Shown here: positions 33,422 through 41,116 of the stretch, one piece after another | How positions within the stretch are numbered: position 1 is the first letter of the stretch | Layout of the letters: each line of letters starts with the position of its first letter | Notes under the pieces: model-generated | Told to the model about the DNA's origin: nothing | Seen by the model: only the letters and a program-made list of their open reading frames with translations | Database searches by the model: none | NCBI RefSeq assembly: GCF_024753565.1 | Contig: NZ_JANTPT010000001.1 | Span: 1,197,969-1,261,968 of the forward strand | Length of the DNA: 64,000 bases | Reading direction: 5' to 3' | Origin: Mechercharimyces sp. CAU 1602 | GTDB taxonomy: Bacteria; Bacillota; Bacilli; Thermoactinomycetales; JANTPT01 | Translations under genes and position numbers: made by a program

Positions 33422-34369
33422 TCATAAGGTGCGACGGTAAAGATTCTCCCAATTTTTATACATCCATCCTTCTACTAGTGAGGAAGGGTATCGACGCAGC
33501 AGCTCCTCCGCTAATACTGCAAGCTTACCCGCATGCTCCAACCCATATATAAGTTCTGGGTAACCATCAAAATCTGATCCAAATGCTAGGTGATTCTCCC
33601 CACCCAAACGACAAATATGATCCACATGGCGAAGCAGATCATCTATCATGAGCGGTCTTTTTTCCACGTCGACAAACGGGGGCACAAATGTAAGTCCCAT
33701 CACACCATTCACCTTGATCAACGCTTCGATCTGAGTATCTCGTAAATTACGAACGTGTGGACACAAAGTATAACAGTTGGAGTGTGAAGCAATGACAGGA
33801 AGCTCATTTCTAACCTCTAGCACATCCCAAAAAGCTTTTTCAGACAGATGTGAGACATCAAGAATCATCTGTAATGACTCCATCTCTTCTACGACTTGTC
33901 GACCAAAAGCAGTTAACCCTCCACCCCTCTCCTCCAACGCTCCATCTGCCACCTCATTTGCATAATTCCAGGTCAAGCCCATCTGTCGGACTCCCAGACG
34001 ATATAATGTACGCAGGCGGTATAATTCCCCTTGTAGCGCATCTGCTCCTTCTAAGGCTAAGATGGCGCCCAATAGGGGTGATTGTAATCCATCCAAATCA
34101 GAGACTGTTGCGATCGCACGCACCTCTTTACCCTCACCTATAATCCGTTCATAAAAAATATCGACTTGTTGTAGTGCAACTTCCCACAATGCACTGGCAC
34201 TTACCGCTTCAGGTATATAGATAGCAAATACCTGTAGCTTAAGCGGAGCCATCCTAGCTGAGTCCAGCATCACATCCATCCGCTCTTCACGTTCCTCATA
34301 GAAGGAGAGCTTCTCTCCTGCTCGCCACATTTTACTTAGCACATCGCAGTGCCCATCAATCCAGACCAC
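33422..34369 (-). CDS. Membrane dipeptidase (peptidase family M19)
   Basis: 315 residues. A zinc dipeptidase of the renal-dipeptidase family. Metal ligands are visible in DGHCDVLSK near the N-terminus, LALEGADAL (bridging Glu), SHSNCYTLCPHVRNLRD (His ligands) and FGSDFDG (Asp). Also seen is LDVSHLSEKAFWDVL. There is no signal peptide, so it is probably cytoplasmic in spite of the family name. The start is GTG at 34369, nine bases after AAAGGAG; the ATG four bases upstream is out of frame. Located between spoVS and korA, as in several Bacillus genomes. The natural peptide substrate is unknown. Confidence 0.9.
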   Translation of the reverse strand: MVWIDGHCDVLSKMWRAGEKLSFYEEREERMDVMLDSARMAPLKLQVFAIYIPEAVSASALWEVALQQVDIFYERIIGEGKEVRAIATVSDLDGLQSPLLGAILALEGADALQGELYRLRTLYRLGVRQMGLTWNYANEVADGALEERGGGLTAFGRQVVEEMESLQMILDVSHLSEKAFWDVLEVRNELPVIASHSNCYTLCPHVRNLRDTQIEALIKVNGVMGLTFVPPFVDVEKRPLMIDDLLRHVDHICRLGGENHLAFGSDFDGYPELIYGLEHAGKLAVLAEELLRRYPSSLVEGWMYKNWENLYRRTL

Positions 34370-34387
34370 GCATTCGTGCTCCTTTAT

Positions 34388-34432
34388 ACAAAAATATAAG
34401 GCACCCGCTTGGCAGTAACTGCCTCACTGTGC
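34388..34432 (-). terminator. Terminator of spoVS
   Basis: Minus strand: GGCAC arm and GTGCC arm enclosing an inner GGCAGT/ACTGCC hairpin, then TTATATTTTT. Confidence 0.7.
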
Positions 34433-34462
34433 CCTAATGATCTATACATAAAAATGCTTACC

Positions 34463-34723
34463 TTACCGTGGCTCAACAATCAACTTAATGGCCGTACGTT
34501 CTTCACCATCGATGATAATATCCGTAAATGCCGGGATACAAATAAGGTCGATCCCACTTGGAGCTACAAATCCTCGAGCGATCGCAACTGCCTTCACTGC
34601 TTGATTGAGTGCACCTGCTCCGATCGCTTGCATTTCCGCTTGCCCGCGTTCGCGCAACACGCCCGCCAGTGCACCAGCAACAGAATTCGGACTAGACTTT
34701 GCTGAAACTTTTAATACTTCCAT
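34463..34723 (-). CDS. spoVS: Stage V sporulation protein S
   Basis: 86 residues, the invariant SpoVS length. An Alba-like small protein affecting septation and coat assembly in sporulation. The sequence EVLKVSAKSSPNSVAGALAG, GAGALNQAVKAVAIARGFVAPSG and FTDIIIDGEERTAIKLIVEPR is nearly canonical. The ATG at 34723 follows GGAGGTACC. A very good sigma-H promoter lies 137 bases upstream, matching the known sigma-H control of spoVS in B. subtilis. Upstream ymdB is on the same strand but 214 bases away. Confidence 0.97.
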   Translation of the reverse strand: MEVLKVSAKSSPNSVAGALAGVLRERGQAEMQAIGAGALNQAVKAVAIARGFVAPSGIDLICIPAFTDIIIDGEERTAIKLIVEPR

Positions 34724-34807
34724 GTTCGGTACCTCCTCGATGGATGAAGTATAGGATGGCGACAGCTATTTTTCCTATAGCTATGAAATTTAAATGTGCG
34801 CCGCCTT

Positions 34808-34871
34808 TCTAGCGAATATGAAGTCACTGTCGAGTGATCAAAAACCGCCTTAGTAAACTATATTCGCTAGT
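34808..34871. repeat. Inverted repeat spanning the spoVS promoter and leader
   Basis: CTAGCGAATAT at about 34809-34819 is repeated in inverse as ATATTCGCTAG at 34860-34870, about 40 bases apart. One arm is the sigma-H -10 region itself. A smaller CACT/AGTG pair lies inside. Confidence 0.6.
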
Positions 34872-34888
34872 ACCATAATAATTCCTGC
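34860..34888 (-). promoter_or_regulatory. Sigma-H promoter of spoVS
   Basis: Minus strand GCAGGAATT, 11 bases, AGCGAATAT. Both elements match the sigma-H consensus (RNAGGAWWW, 11-12 bases, RNNGAATWW) at every position. Confidence 0.8.
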
Positions 34889-34937
34889 AATCCACCGTTA
34901 AAGGTTGGAAAATTCCAACTCTCCTCGAATCATCCTC

Positions 34938-35732
34938 TTATCTATCCATAAAAGGTGTGTCTTCATCGATTCGTATCCGTGCAATTCGGGTCGCACGTTG
35001 TCCGGTCCGTTCCATATCCACCACGACAGCATTAACTTGCTCTCTTCCACTCGCTACTTCCATACGAATGGGTAAGTGCGTGAGGAACTTCTTCTGAATA
35101 ATCTCTCGATCCATTCCTAAAATACTATCATAAGGGCCTGTCATCCCGACATCAGTTAAAAAAGCAGTGGTACCTGCCAAAATACGTTCATCTGCTGTTT
35201 GCACATGTGTATGTGTCCCTACCACAGTCGCTACCCGACCAGCTAAATACCATCCCATCGCCATTTTTTCAGAAGTCGTCTCAGCGTGAAAATCTACCCA
35301 TACAGGAATATCAGGGTTCAAACCCTCCAATAACTTGTCCACTGTACGAAAGGGACAATCCAATTGCGATAAAAACGTCCGTCCCATTAGGTTGATGACA
35401 TATAATTCACTCTGCCCCGCTTTTACTTTCATCACCCCTTGACCTGGGGTTCCCTCAGGATAGTTAGCTGGACGAACCATCTTCGGTTCGGTGTCAATAA
35501 AATCAAAGATCTCATAACGATCCCACGTATGATTCCCCATCGTAATGCCATGGACGCCAGCATGTAGTAGCTCGCGCACGATGGGGCGTGTAATACCTCT
35601 ACCCTGAGCAGCATTCTCCCCATTCGCCAAAATCAGGTTCGGTTGATATGATCGCTTTAAAAGCGGCAAGTACTGCAAAAGCGCCTTTCTCCCCGGATCA
35701 CCTACAATATCTCCAAACATTAATACACGCAT
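34938..35732 (-). CDS. ymdB: YmdB metallophosphodiesterase
   Basis: 264 residues. In B. subtilis YmdB hydrolyses 2',3'- and 3',5'-cAMP in vitro and influences biofilm versus motility states and RNase Y levels. The di-metal site is intact: FGDIVGDPG, NGENAAQGRG, TMGNHTWDRYEIFDFID, DFHAETTSEK and GTHTHVQTAD, then TDVGMTGPYDSILGMD. GTG at 35735 or ATG at 35732 could start translation; both follow GGAGG at workable distances, and I keep the ATG for the family N-terminus MRVLMFGD. It follows rny after a terminator hairpin. Confidence 0.95.
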   Translation of the reverse strand: MRVLMFGDIVGDPGRKALLQYLPLLKRSYQPNLILANGENAAQGRGITRPIVRELLHAGVHGITMGNHTWDRYEIFDFIDTEPKMVRPANYPEGTPGQGVMKVKAGQSELYVINLMGRTFLSQLDCPFRTVDKLLEGLNPDIPVWVDFHAETTSEKMAMGWYLAGRVATVVGTHTHVQTADERILAGTTAFLTDVGMTGPYDSILGMDREIIQKKFLTHLPIRMEVASGREQVNAVVVDMERTGQRATRIARIRIDEDTPFMDR

Positions 35733-35755
35733 CACATATATCCTCCACTCTAGGC

Positions 35756-35791
35756 TAAAAAATAAGCGGCACCAAGCGGCCGCTTATTTTG
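35756..35791 (-). terminator. Terminator hairpin after rny
   Basis: AAATAAGCGGC and GCCGCTTATTT pair around GCTTGGT (minus strand), followed by TTTTTAG. It includes the rny stop codon. Read-through to ymdB is likely partial. Confidence 0.75.
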
Positions 35792-37325
35792 CATACTCGA
35801 TCGCACGTGTCTCTCGTACAACCGTTACTTTAATATGTCCTGGATAATCCAGCTGTTTTTCAATTTCTTTCTTCACGTTACGCGACAGTCGAACCGCCTC
35901 ATCATCATCAATCTCTTCCGGACGGACAATAATACGCACTTCTCGTCCTGCTTGAATTGCAAAGGACTTTTCCACCCCTGAAAAAGACTCAGAAATCTCC
36001 TCTAACTTTTCCAGTCGACGAATGTAGGCTTCCAGCGTTTCACGGCGCGCACCCGGGCGCGCTGCTGATAAAGCATCAGCTGCACCTACTAAGACAGAGA
36101 TAACACTCGTCGGTTCAACATCACCATGATGTGAAGCAATACTGTTGATCACGACTGGATGCTCGTTATACTTTTTACCCAGTTCAATTCCAATCTCAAC
36201 GTGTGACCCTTCTACCTCATGGTCAATCGCTTTTCCGATATCATGAAGCAAACCTGCTCGTTTCGCCAAGACCACGTCTTCACCCAATTCAGCTGCCAGC
36301 ATTCCTGCTAGATGAGCCACTTCCATCGAATGCATCAATACATTTTGTCCGTAGCTCGTCCGAAACTTAAGCCGACCAAAGATCTTGATCAAGTCAGGGT
36401 GTAAGCCATGCACTCCCGTTTCAAACGTGGCTTGCTCACCATACTCACGAATCCGTTCATCCACTTCACGCCGTGATTTTTCCACCATCTCTTCGATTCG
36501 AGCTGGATGAATGCGTCCATCCGCCACTAGCTTCTCTAGAGCAACTCGCGCCACTTCGCGTCGAACGGGATCAAATCCAGATAGGATCACAGCTTCCGGT
36601 GTATCATCAATGATTAAGTCAATCCCGGTCAATGTCTCCAGCGTGCGAATGTTACGCCCCTCACGACCAATAATTCGACCTTTCATTTCATCATTAGGCA
36701 GGTTAACCACCGACACCGTTGTTTCTGTCACATGGTCAGCTGCGCAGCGTTGAATTGCCAACGACAGGATATTCCGTGCTTTTTTGTCGGCTTCCTCTTT
36801 CGCTTGTTGCTCAATATCTTTAATCATCTGCGCTGTCTCTTGTTTCAATTCGCTCTCCACTCGTGAAAGAATCAAGGTACGTGCTTCTTCATTAGAAAGA
36901 CCAGATAACCTTTCTAATTCTTGTTCTTGTTCTTCATGAAGTTGCGCTGTTTGTGCTTCCAATGCAGCGAGCTCACTCGTACGGCGAGCCCAATCTTTCT
37001 CTTGTTGGGCAACAGATTCCGTTCGTTGCTCCAATCCCTCTTCTTTTTGCATCAGACGCCGTTCCAGACGCAGGAGTTCATTTCTCTGCTCACGGATTTC
37101 ATTTTCCGCTGCACTGCGCAAATGATGAGCCTCATCACGTGCCTCAAGTATCTTTTCTTTCTTTAGTGCTCCCGCTTCATGCCTTGCCTTCTCCGCAATC
37201 TGTGCGGCTTCTTGTTCCGCACTGCCAATCCGTGCTTCTGCGAGTAATTTACGCATCCAGTAGCCGATAGCAGCCCCTGCGATCAGACCGATCACGAGCA
37301 GAAGAACTCCTAAAAGGTCCTCCAT
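35784..37325 (-). CDS. rny: Ribonuclease Y
   Basis: 513 residues. The membrane-anchored endoribonuclease that initiates bulk mRNA decay and works with the RicAFT complex. N-terminal transmembrane helix ([19 protein letters not shown]), then a long coiled coil (about 25-200). The KH domain is [21 protein letters not shown], and the HD catalytic domain is [17 protein letters not shown]. An upstream in-frame codon at 37355 lacks a ribosome site; the ATG at 37325 follows TAGGAG. The preceding Rad50-like operon ends in its own terminator about 35 bases before, so rny has its own promoter. Confidence 0.97.
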   Translation of the reverse strand: MEDLLGVLLLVIGLIAGAAIGYWMRKLLAEARIGSAEQEAAQIAEKARHEAGALKKEKILEARDEAHHLRSAAENEIREQRNELLRLERRLMQKEEGLEQRTESVAQQEKDWARRTSELAALEAQTAQLHEEQEQELERLSGLSNEEARTLILSRVESELKQETAQMIKDIEQQAKEEADKKARNILSLAIQRCAADHVTETTVSVVNLPNDEMKGRIIGREGRNIRTLETLTGIDLIIDDTPEAVILSGFDPVRREVARVALEKLVADGRIHPARIEEMVEKSRREVDERIREYGEQATFETGVHGLHPDLIKIFGRLKFRTSYGQNVLMHSMEVAHLAGMLAAELGEDVVLAKRAGLLHDIGKAIDHEVEGSHVEIGIELGKKYNEHPVVINSIASHHGDVEPTSVISVLVGAADALSAARPGARRETLEAYIRRLEKLEEISESFSGVEKSFAIQAGREVRIIVRPEEIDDDEAVRLSRNVKKEIEKQLDYPGHIKVTVVRETRAIEYAK

Positions 37326-37356
37326 TTCTCTCCTATGCCTCCCTTCTGTTCCCAAC

Positions 37357-37388
37357 TATAAAAGAAGACCGATGTCATTCGGTCTGTG
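37357..37388 (-). terminator. Terminator of the split Rad50 / SbcD operon
   Basis: AGACCGAATG..CATCGGTCT stem (37366-37385), followed on the minus strand by TCTTTTATAG. It lies about 90 bases past the last gene. Confidence 0.7.
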
Positions 37389-37475
37389 GCTAGTTACCAG
37401 ACTTTCATTTTTTCATCGCTGTACGTTTTATCGCAAATCAAGCTTACATTCGTGCATCAAAAAAACAGAGATACA

Positions 37476-38168
37476 CTATGATTTTATTATTTTTTCATGG
37501 TTGCTGTCAAGAATTGAGGAAGGAATAATTTGGGTTTTGCCCCCTTTGATCTGCACATGGAATACCTGGTCAGCCGCTTCTGTCAAATGCGGGTTGTGTG
37601 TAACCAGGATCATTTGCCGATCAAACATACGCCCTGTCGACTGTAAAAATTCGAGCATATTCATCACATACTCACTACTCACATGCTTCCCTGGTTCATC
37701 CAATATGATCGGTCCCTGTGGACGCGGATCAAAGGTTTCGACCATAGCGATGCGAAGCGCAAGTGAAGTAATATCAACAATCCCACCCCCACGTGCATCT
37801 TGAGGCTTATTCCGGATTTCCTGTCCCTCCCATTCTGTCACCACATAAAACTCTGCCCATGGCTTCCCGCTATGTTCTGTTAATTCGATCTCAAAACGGA
37901 AAGCAGAACCAAAGATAAATTGTAATGCATTTGTTACTAACGTTTCGATCTGTTCCTTAGCTTGTTTGCGGGCATAGTCAGATGACTCCTGCAGTAATAG
38001 ACGAACCGATTCATATAAATCCAGTTGAACTTGCTTTTCCTTTATTTCCTGCTCTATGTCAGCAAGCATCCCTGCTAAGGTCTCTCGCTTGGCGTCGCGA
38101 CGCACCCATTCTTGCTTTGCCTCGGCTAACTGTTGGCGCAGTCTCTCCTCTCTTTCTCTGCGATCCAT
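37476..38168 (-). CDS. C-terminal half of a split Rad50/SbcC-like ATPase
   Basis: 230 residues. It lacks Walker A but has the other ABC/SMC-type ATPase parts. A signature-like GGGIVDITSLALRIAMV lies at about 127-143, Walker B GPIILDEP at 152-159 with the catalytic Glu, and an H-loop LVTHNPHL around His191. The first 80 residues are a basic/acidic coiled coil. In Rad50, SbcC and RecN these parts share one chain with Walker A; here Walker A is on the protein encoded by 38437-39873. The two should associate to form a working ATPase head (inference). It is the last gene of the operon, starting two bases after the small coiled-coil gene. Confidence 0.8.
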   Translation of the reverse strand: MDRREREERLRQQLAEAKQEWVRRDAKRETLAGMLADIEQEIKEKQVQLDLYESVRLLLQESSDYARKQAKEQIETLVTNALQFIFGSAFRFEIELTEHSGKPWAEFYVVTEWEGQEIRNKPQDARGGGIVDITSLALRIAMVETFDPRPQGPIILDEPGKHVSSEYVMNMLEFLQSTGRMFDRQMILVTHNPHLTEAADQVFHVQIKGGKTQIIPSSILDSNHEKIIKS

Positions 38169-38170
38169 CG

Positions 38171-38437
38171 TTATTGGATCAGCTCCTTAGGTAATAGTGA
38201 ACTCGCTTCTTCTAACTTTTGCTCAATCTCTTGCTCTAATTTGGCAATCTCTTCATCTAGCTTGTCTGGTTCTACCTCCAACACCTTTAACTCCGCCAAC
38301 AACTCTTCTTCTTGTTTTTCCAACTGCTCTAACCGTGCTTCCGCTTTATAACGCAGATCCTTGGCTTTCTCGAGCGAGCCTTTTACCAGTTTCAATTTAT
38401 CCTCTAAATTATTCAATTCCCCATCACTCCCATCCAT
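38171..38437 (-). CDS. Small coiled-coil protein of the split Rad50 operon
   Basis: 88 residues from the ATG at 38437, which overlaps the stop of the upstream gene as TAATG. Almost the whole length is predicted coiled coil with heptad Leu and alternating Lys/Glu (NNLEDKLKLVKGSLEKAKDL, LEQLEKQEEELLAELKVLE, EEIAKLEQEIEQKLEE). No homology is recognised. Its place between the two ATPase halves suggests it supplies or extends the coiled-coil arm, but that is inference. Confidence 0.75.
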   Translation of the reverse strand: MDGSDGELNNLEDKLKLVKGSLEKAKDLRYKAEARLEQLEKQEEELLAELKVLEVEPDKLDEEIAKLEQEIEQKLEEASSLLPKELIQ

Positions 38438-39873
38438 TATCGCAAATGTTGCAATACATCGTGCCCCTCGGTCATCTCCGTTCCACATGTTGGACAACGT
38501 CCATATCGACGCAATAGGTTGGCATACTCCTCTGTCTGACGAACGATCTCTTCCTCTTTTTGCGTAAGAAATTGCTCACCTTCACAGATGCGCTTTCGTA
38601 AGTCTCGTTTTTGTTCTCTTAACTGAAGCAAACGATGTAGAACTGCTAACTTCTCTTCACTCACACTTACCTGCAGTAATAGTTGTGGAAGTACCTCTGT
38701 CTGTCTTTCTACTTGCTTCCACTTTTGTCGCTCCGCTTGCGTTTGTAGCCACCGCGGTGTTATCTGTTTCAATTGATGATACCGTTGAAGAGCTACGTGT
38801 ACCGACTCCAAAGAGTTCTCTACTTCCACAGTCCCTCTTGTCTCTTTCAGCCAATAACGACTCCTATCCAATTGCTCTTGCAGTCGTACCCATCTATGTT
38901 TGAGTGAGTGCTGCCCTGCTTGTTTTCTCAGTTGCAAGGAGACACTTTCTAGCATCTCTTCTACTTTAGGTAACGCCTGCACTTGCTTTAGAACATCCCT
39001 ACACCGCTTCTCTGTGTACTCTCTTTCTTGCCACACGCGATGCAGCCGTTTCACTTGTTGTAAGCGTAAAAAGAGGGAGTCACTAGCTGATACTTTTCGT
39101 TCTATCTCATCTACTTGCGCCAGTTGCTGAAGCACACCTTTCCACGTAACCAGCTGAGCTTGTATCTCACGCCGGCGCTCTGCCAACTTTCGATAAGAAT
39201 CCACTTGCTGTTTCTTTCGGTCAATATCAGATTGTAAGTGTTCCACTCGCTCCAAGTTCGCTTTAAGCTCAGGTAAATTTTCATACGGGACTAACTCTTG
39301 CCGAAGTTCCTCCACCTGCTTTTCTTGCTGACGTTTCTCAGCAAAGAGGGCCTGTCGATCTCGCACCGCATCACGTAGCGCCATATCAAGTACATGTGCC
39401 CCACTGATGCGACTGATCGACTTCGCTTTCACACTCCCTGAGTCGGAGAGCAAAAACGGGGCTTCTAATTGACTTCCAAACTGTAATGCCATCTCCCAGT
39501 CACCGTCCACTTTAAGTGGAAGCATCTGATGAGCATCCAATACCTCTTGAGGAACCGAACTTCCGAATCCCTCATACACCTGCTCTTCCCCCGACTCATT
39601 TATGATTACATACCGATTGATCGATGTTCCCTTCTCTCGCATAATCGTGACCCCATTAACTAACGTGAGCGAAACCCGACACCGACTACAGCCCGTCCGA
39701 ATAAAATCACTGCCCCGCGGCTGATTGTACAACACCCAACGCAAAGCCCGTAAAATCGCACTTTTACCACTATCCGATGGACCGACAAACACTTGTAAAC
39801 CGTCCTCAAAGTGAATCTCTGTCTGTACGTGCGATTGAAAGTTTTCTATCTTTAAACGTCGAAAGCTGATCAT
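38437..39873 (-). CDS. N-terminal half of a split Rad50/SbcC-like ATPase with zinc-hook motif
   Basis: 478 residues. The N-terminus ISFRRLKIENFQSH is typical of SMC/Rad50 proteins, followed by Walker A GPSDSGKSAI (31-40) and the Q-loop region. A long coiled coil fills about 160-450. Near the end CPTC (460-463) matches the CXXC zinc hook at the tip of the Rad50 arm, and the chain stops 15 residues later. No Walker B or signature motif is present; these are on the downstream 230-residue protein. It starts immediately after the SbcD-like stop (TAAATG), so expression is tightly coupled. Confidence 0.82.
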   Translation of the reverse strand: MISFRRLKIENFQSHVQTEIHFEDGLQVFVGPSDSGKSAILRALRWVLYNQPRGSDFIRTGCSRCRVSLTLVNGVTIMREKGTSINRYVIINESGEEQVYEGFGSSVPQEVLDAHQMLPLKVDGDWEMALQFGSQLEAPFLLSDSGSVKAKSISRISGAHVLDMALRDAVRDRQALFAEKRQQEKQVEELRQELVPYENLPELKANLERVEHLQSDIDRKKQQVDSYRKLAERRREIQAQLVTWKGVLQQLAQVDEIERKVSASDSLFLRLQQVKRLHRVWQEREYTEKRCRDVLKQVQALPKVEEMLESVSLQLRKQAGQHSLKHRWVRLQEQLDRSRYWLKETRGTVEVENSLESVHVALQRYHQLKQITPRWLQTQAERQKWKQVERQTEVLPQLLLQVSVSEEKLAVLHRLLQLREQKRDLRKRICEGEQFLTQKEEEIVRQTEEYANLLRRYGRCPTCGTEMTEGHDVLQHLR

Positions 39874-40857
39874 TTATGCTCTCCCCTCACCAATACGCTC
39901 TTGAATGACAGCAATCCTTCTCATCGCTTCGTACTTGACCTCGTCTGCGATTCCTTCTAACAAAGCAATCTCATTAATGATCTCTACGGGGTCTAGTGAA
40001 TGAAACGTCCCTGCTGCCTGCACTTGTTGCACAAAGGAAGACATCTTCTCTGCTCTCCACGCCGCTTCTTCGATATAAGAGCGATCCAACACATCTTTTC
40101 CCTCTGGAGCAGACCGGAGAGGGAATAATTGGATATCTATCTTCTCTCCCAAAGTAATCAATGCTACCTGAGGGCGACGCCGCATCTCAGAAGGATGATT
40201 GTTGATGCGCGCTAGCGCTCCTGGATTAACAATATACTTTCCCTCTTTCTCCTGCACAGCAAACCCAGCATGATAATGACCCGTCAATAACAAATCCACA
40301 TCATCAGACCATAACTTGTCCACTAATGTATGGTGCACTCCGTCTGGCAAGGCACGTTCTACCACCATACCATGCACCATATGAATACAAAAATCTGCTT
40401 CGCTCTCGTTTTGCACAACATAATCGAGCCGAACATCGCGTCGATCCAAATCGTAATGAAAGGGTTGACCAGACAACTGTACCTTTATTCCCCCTGCAGT
40501 CAACACACGTCGCTCTCCTTGATTCAGCATAGTTACAGTACCAAAAGCGTCAAGTAATCCAATCATAGAGCGATGAGCCGTTTCCGGATTATGTCCATAT
40601 ATATCGTGGTTTCCTGCAATCGTATAGATAGGAGCTGAAAACTTACGCAAAATCCCTGCAAACTCCCCTACAACCGAAGGGGAGACATCAGGGCGATCAA
40701 AAAAGTCTCCACCGTGTAAAATAACATCTACCTCTTCGCGATTAGCTATCTTCACAACCTCTAACACTTTCTCTTTCAAAGTTTGTGGAAAGTCATCCAT
40801 GCGACTGCGCGGTGATGTTCCACGAATGTGTGTATCTGTAAAGTATAATAGACGCAT
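39874..40857 (-). CDS. SbcD/Mre11-like metallophosphoesterase
   Basis: 327 residues. It has the calcineurin-like nuclease core of the Mre11/SbcD family. Motifs: FTDTHIRG, ILHGGDFFDRPDVS, TIAGNHDIYG, MVHGMV, LLLTGHYHAG, followed by VNPGALAR. The C-terminal ~70 residues are helical and may be the partner-binding segment. The ATG at 40857 (MRLLYFTDTH) follows GTGGGGG; a longer frame to 40926 adds an unlikely N-terminus. As the first gene of the operon with the split Rad50 halves it should provide the nuclease of a DNA-end processing complex. Whether a conventional sbcCD also exists elsewhere in the genome cannot be seen here. Confidence 0.85.
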   Translation of the reverse strand: MRLLYFTDTHIRGTSPRSRMDDFPQTLKEKVLEVVKIANREEVDVILHGGDFFDRPDVSPSVVGEFAGILRKFSAPIYTIAGNHDIYGHNPETAHRSMIGLLDAFGTVTMLNQGERRVLTAGGIKVQLSGQPFHYDLDRRDVRLDYVVQNESEADFCIHMVHGMVVERALPDGVHHTLVDKLWSDDVDLLLTGHYHAGFAVQEKEGKYIVNPGALARINNHPSEMRRRPQVALITLGEKIDIQLFPLRSAPEGKDVLDRSYIEEAAWRAEKMSSFVQQVQAAGTFHSLDPVEIINEIALLEGIADEVKYEAMRRIAVIQERIGEGRA

Positions 40858-41020
40858 GCCCAACCCCCACTTACGCTCGTTAATATCACATACTCTCATT
40901 ATCGCACAATCCTCGTACTTCTTCATGTACCTACCAGAAAAACACCCTTTCTACATGATGGAAGCGCCATGTGCCCATATCTAAGCAGGGATTTCACGAG
41001 TCCTATATCCGTTATCCAAA

Positions 41021-41068
41021 CAAAAAGGCGGTTCTCTTCTGCTTAAGTAGAAGAGAACCGCCTTTTTG
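41021..41068 (-). terminator. Terminator of the SBBP/collagen gene 1
   Basis: AAAAAGGCGGTTCTCTTCT pairs with AGAAGAGAACCGCCTTTTT around an 8-base loop (41022-41067). It has a long T run on either strand. Confidence 0.9.
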
Positions 41069-41116
41069 TGTAATCATCCTCACTGCATCTACTTTTACCC
41101 TCGTAACGGGAAATGG

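Noticed and set aside
38437-38497. Rad50 split as a simple frameshift
   Set aside because: A third gene lies between the halves, each gene has its own start, and the first half ends in a plausible hook-terminated chain rather than mid-domain.
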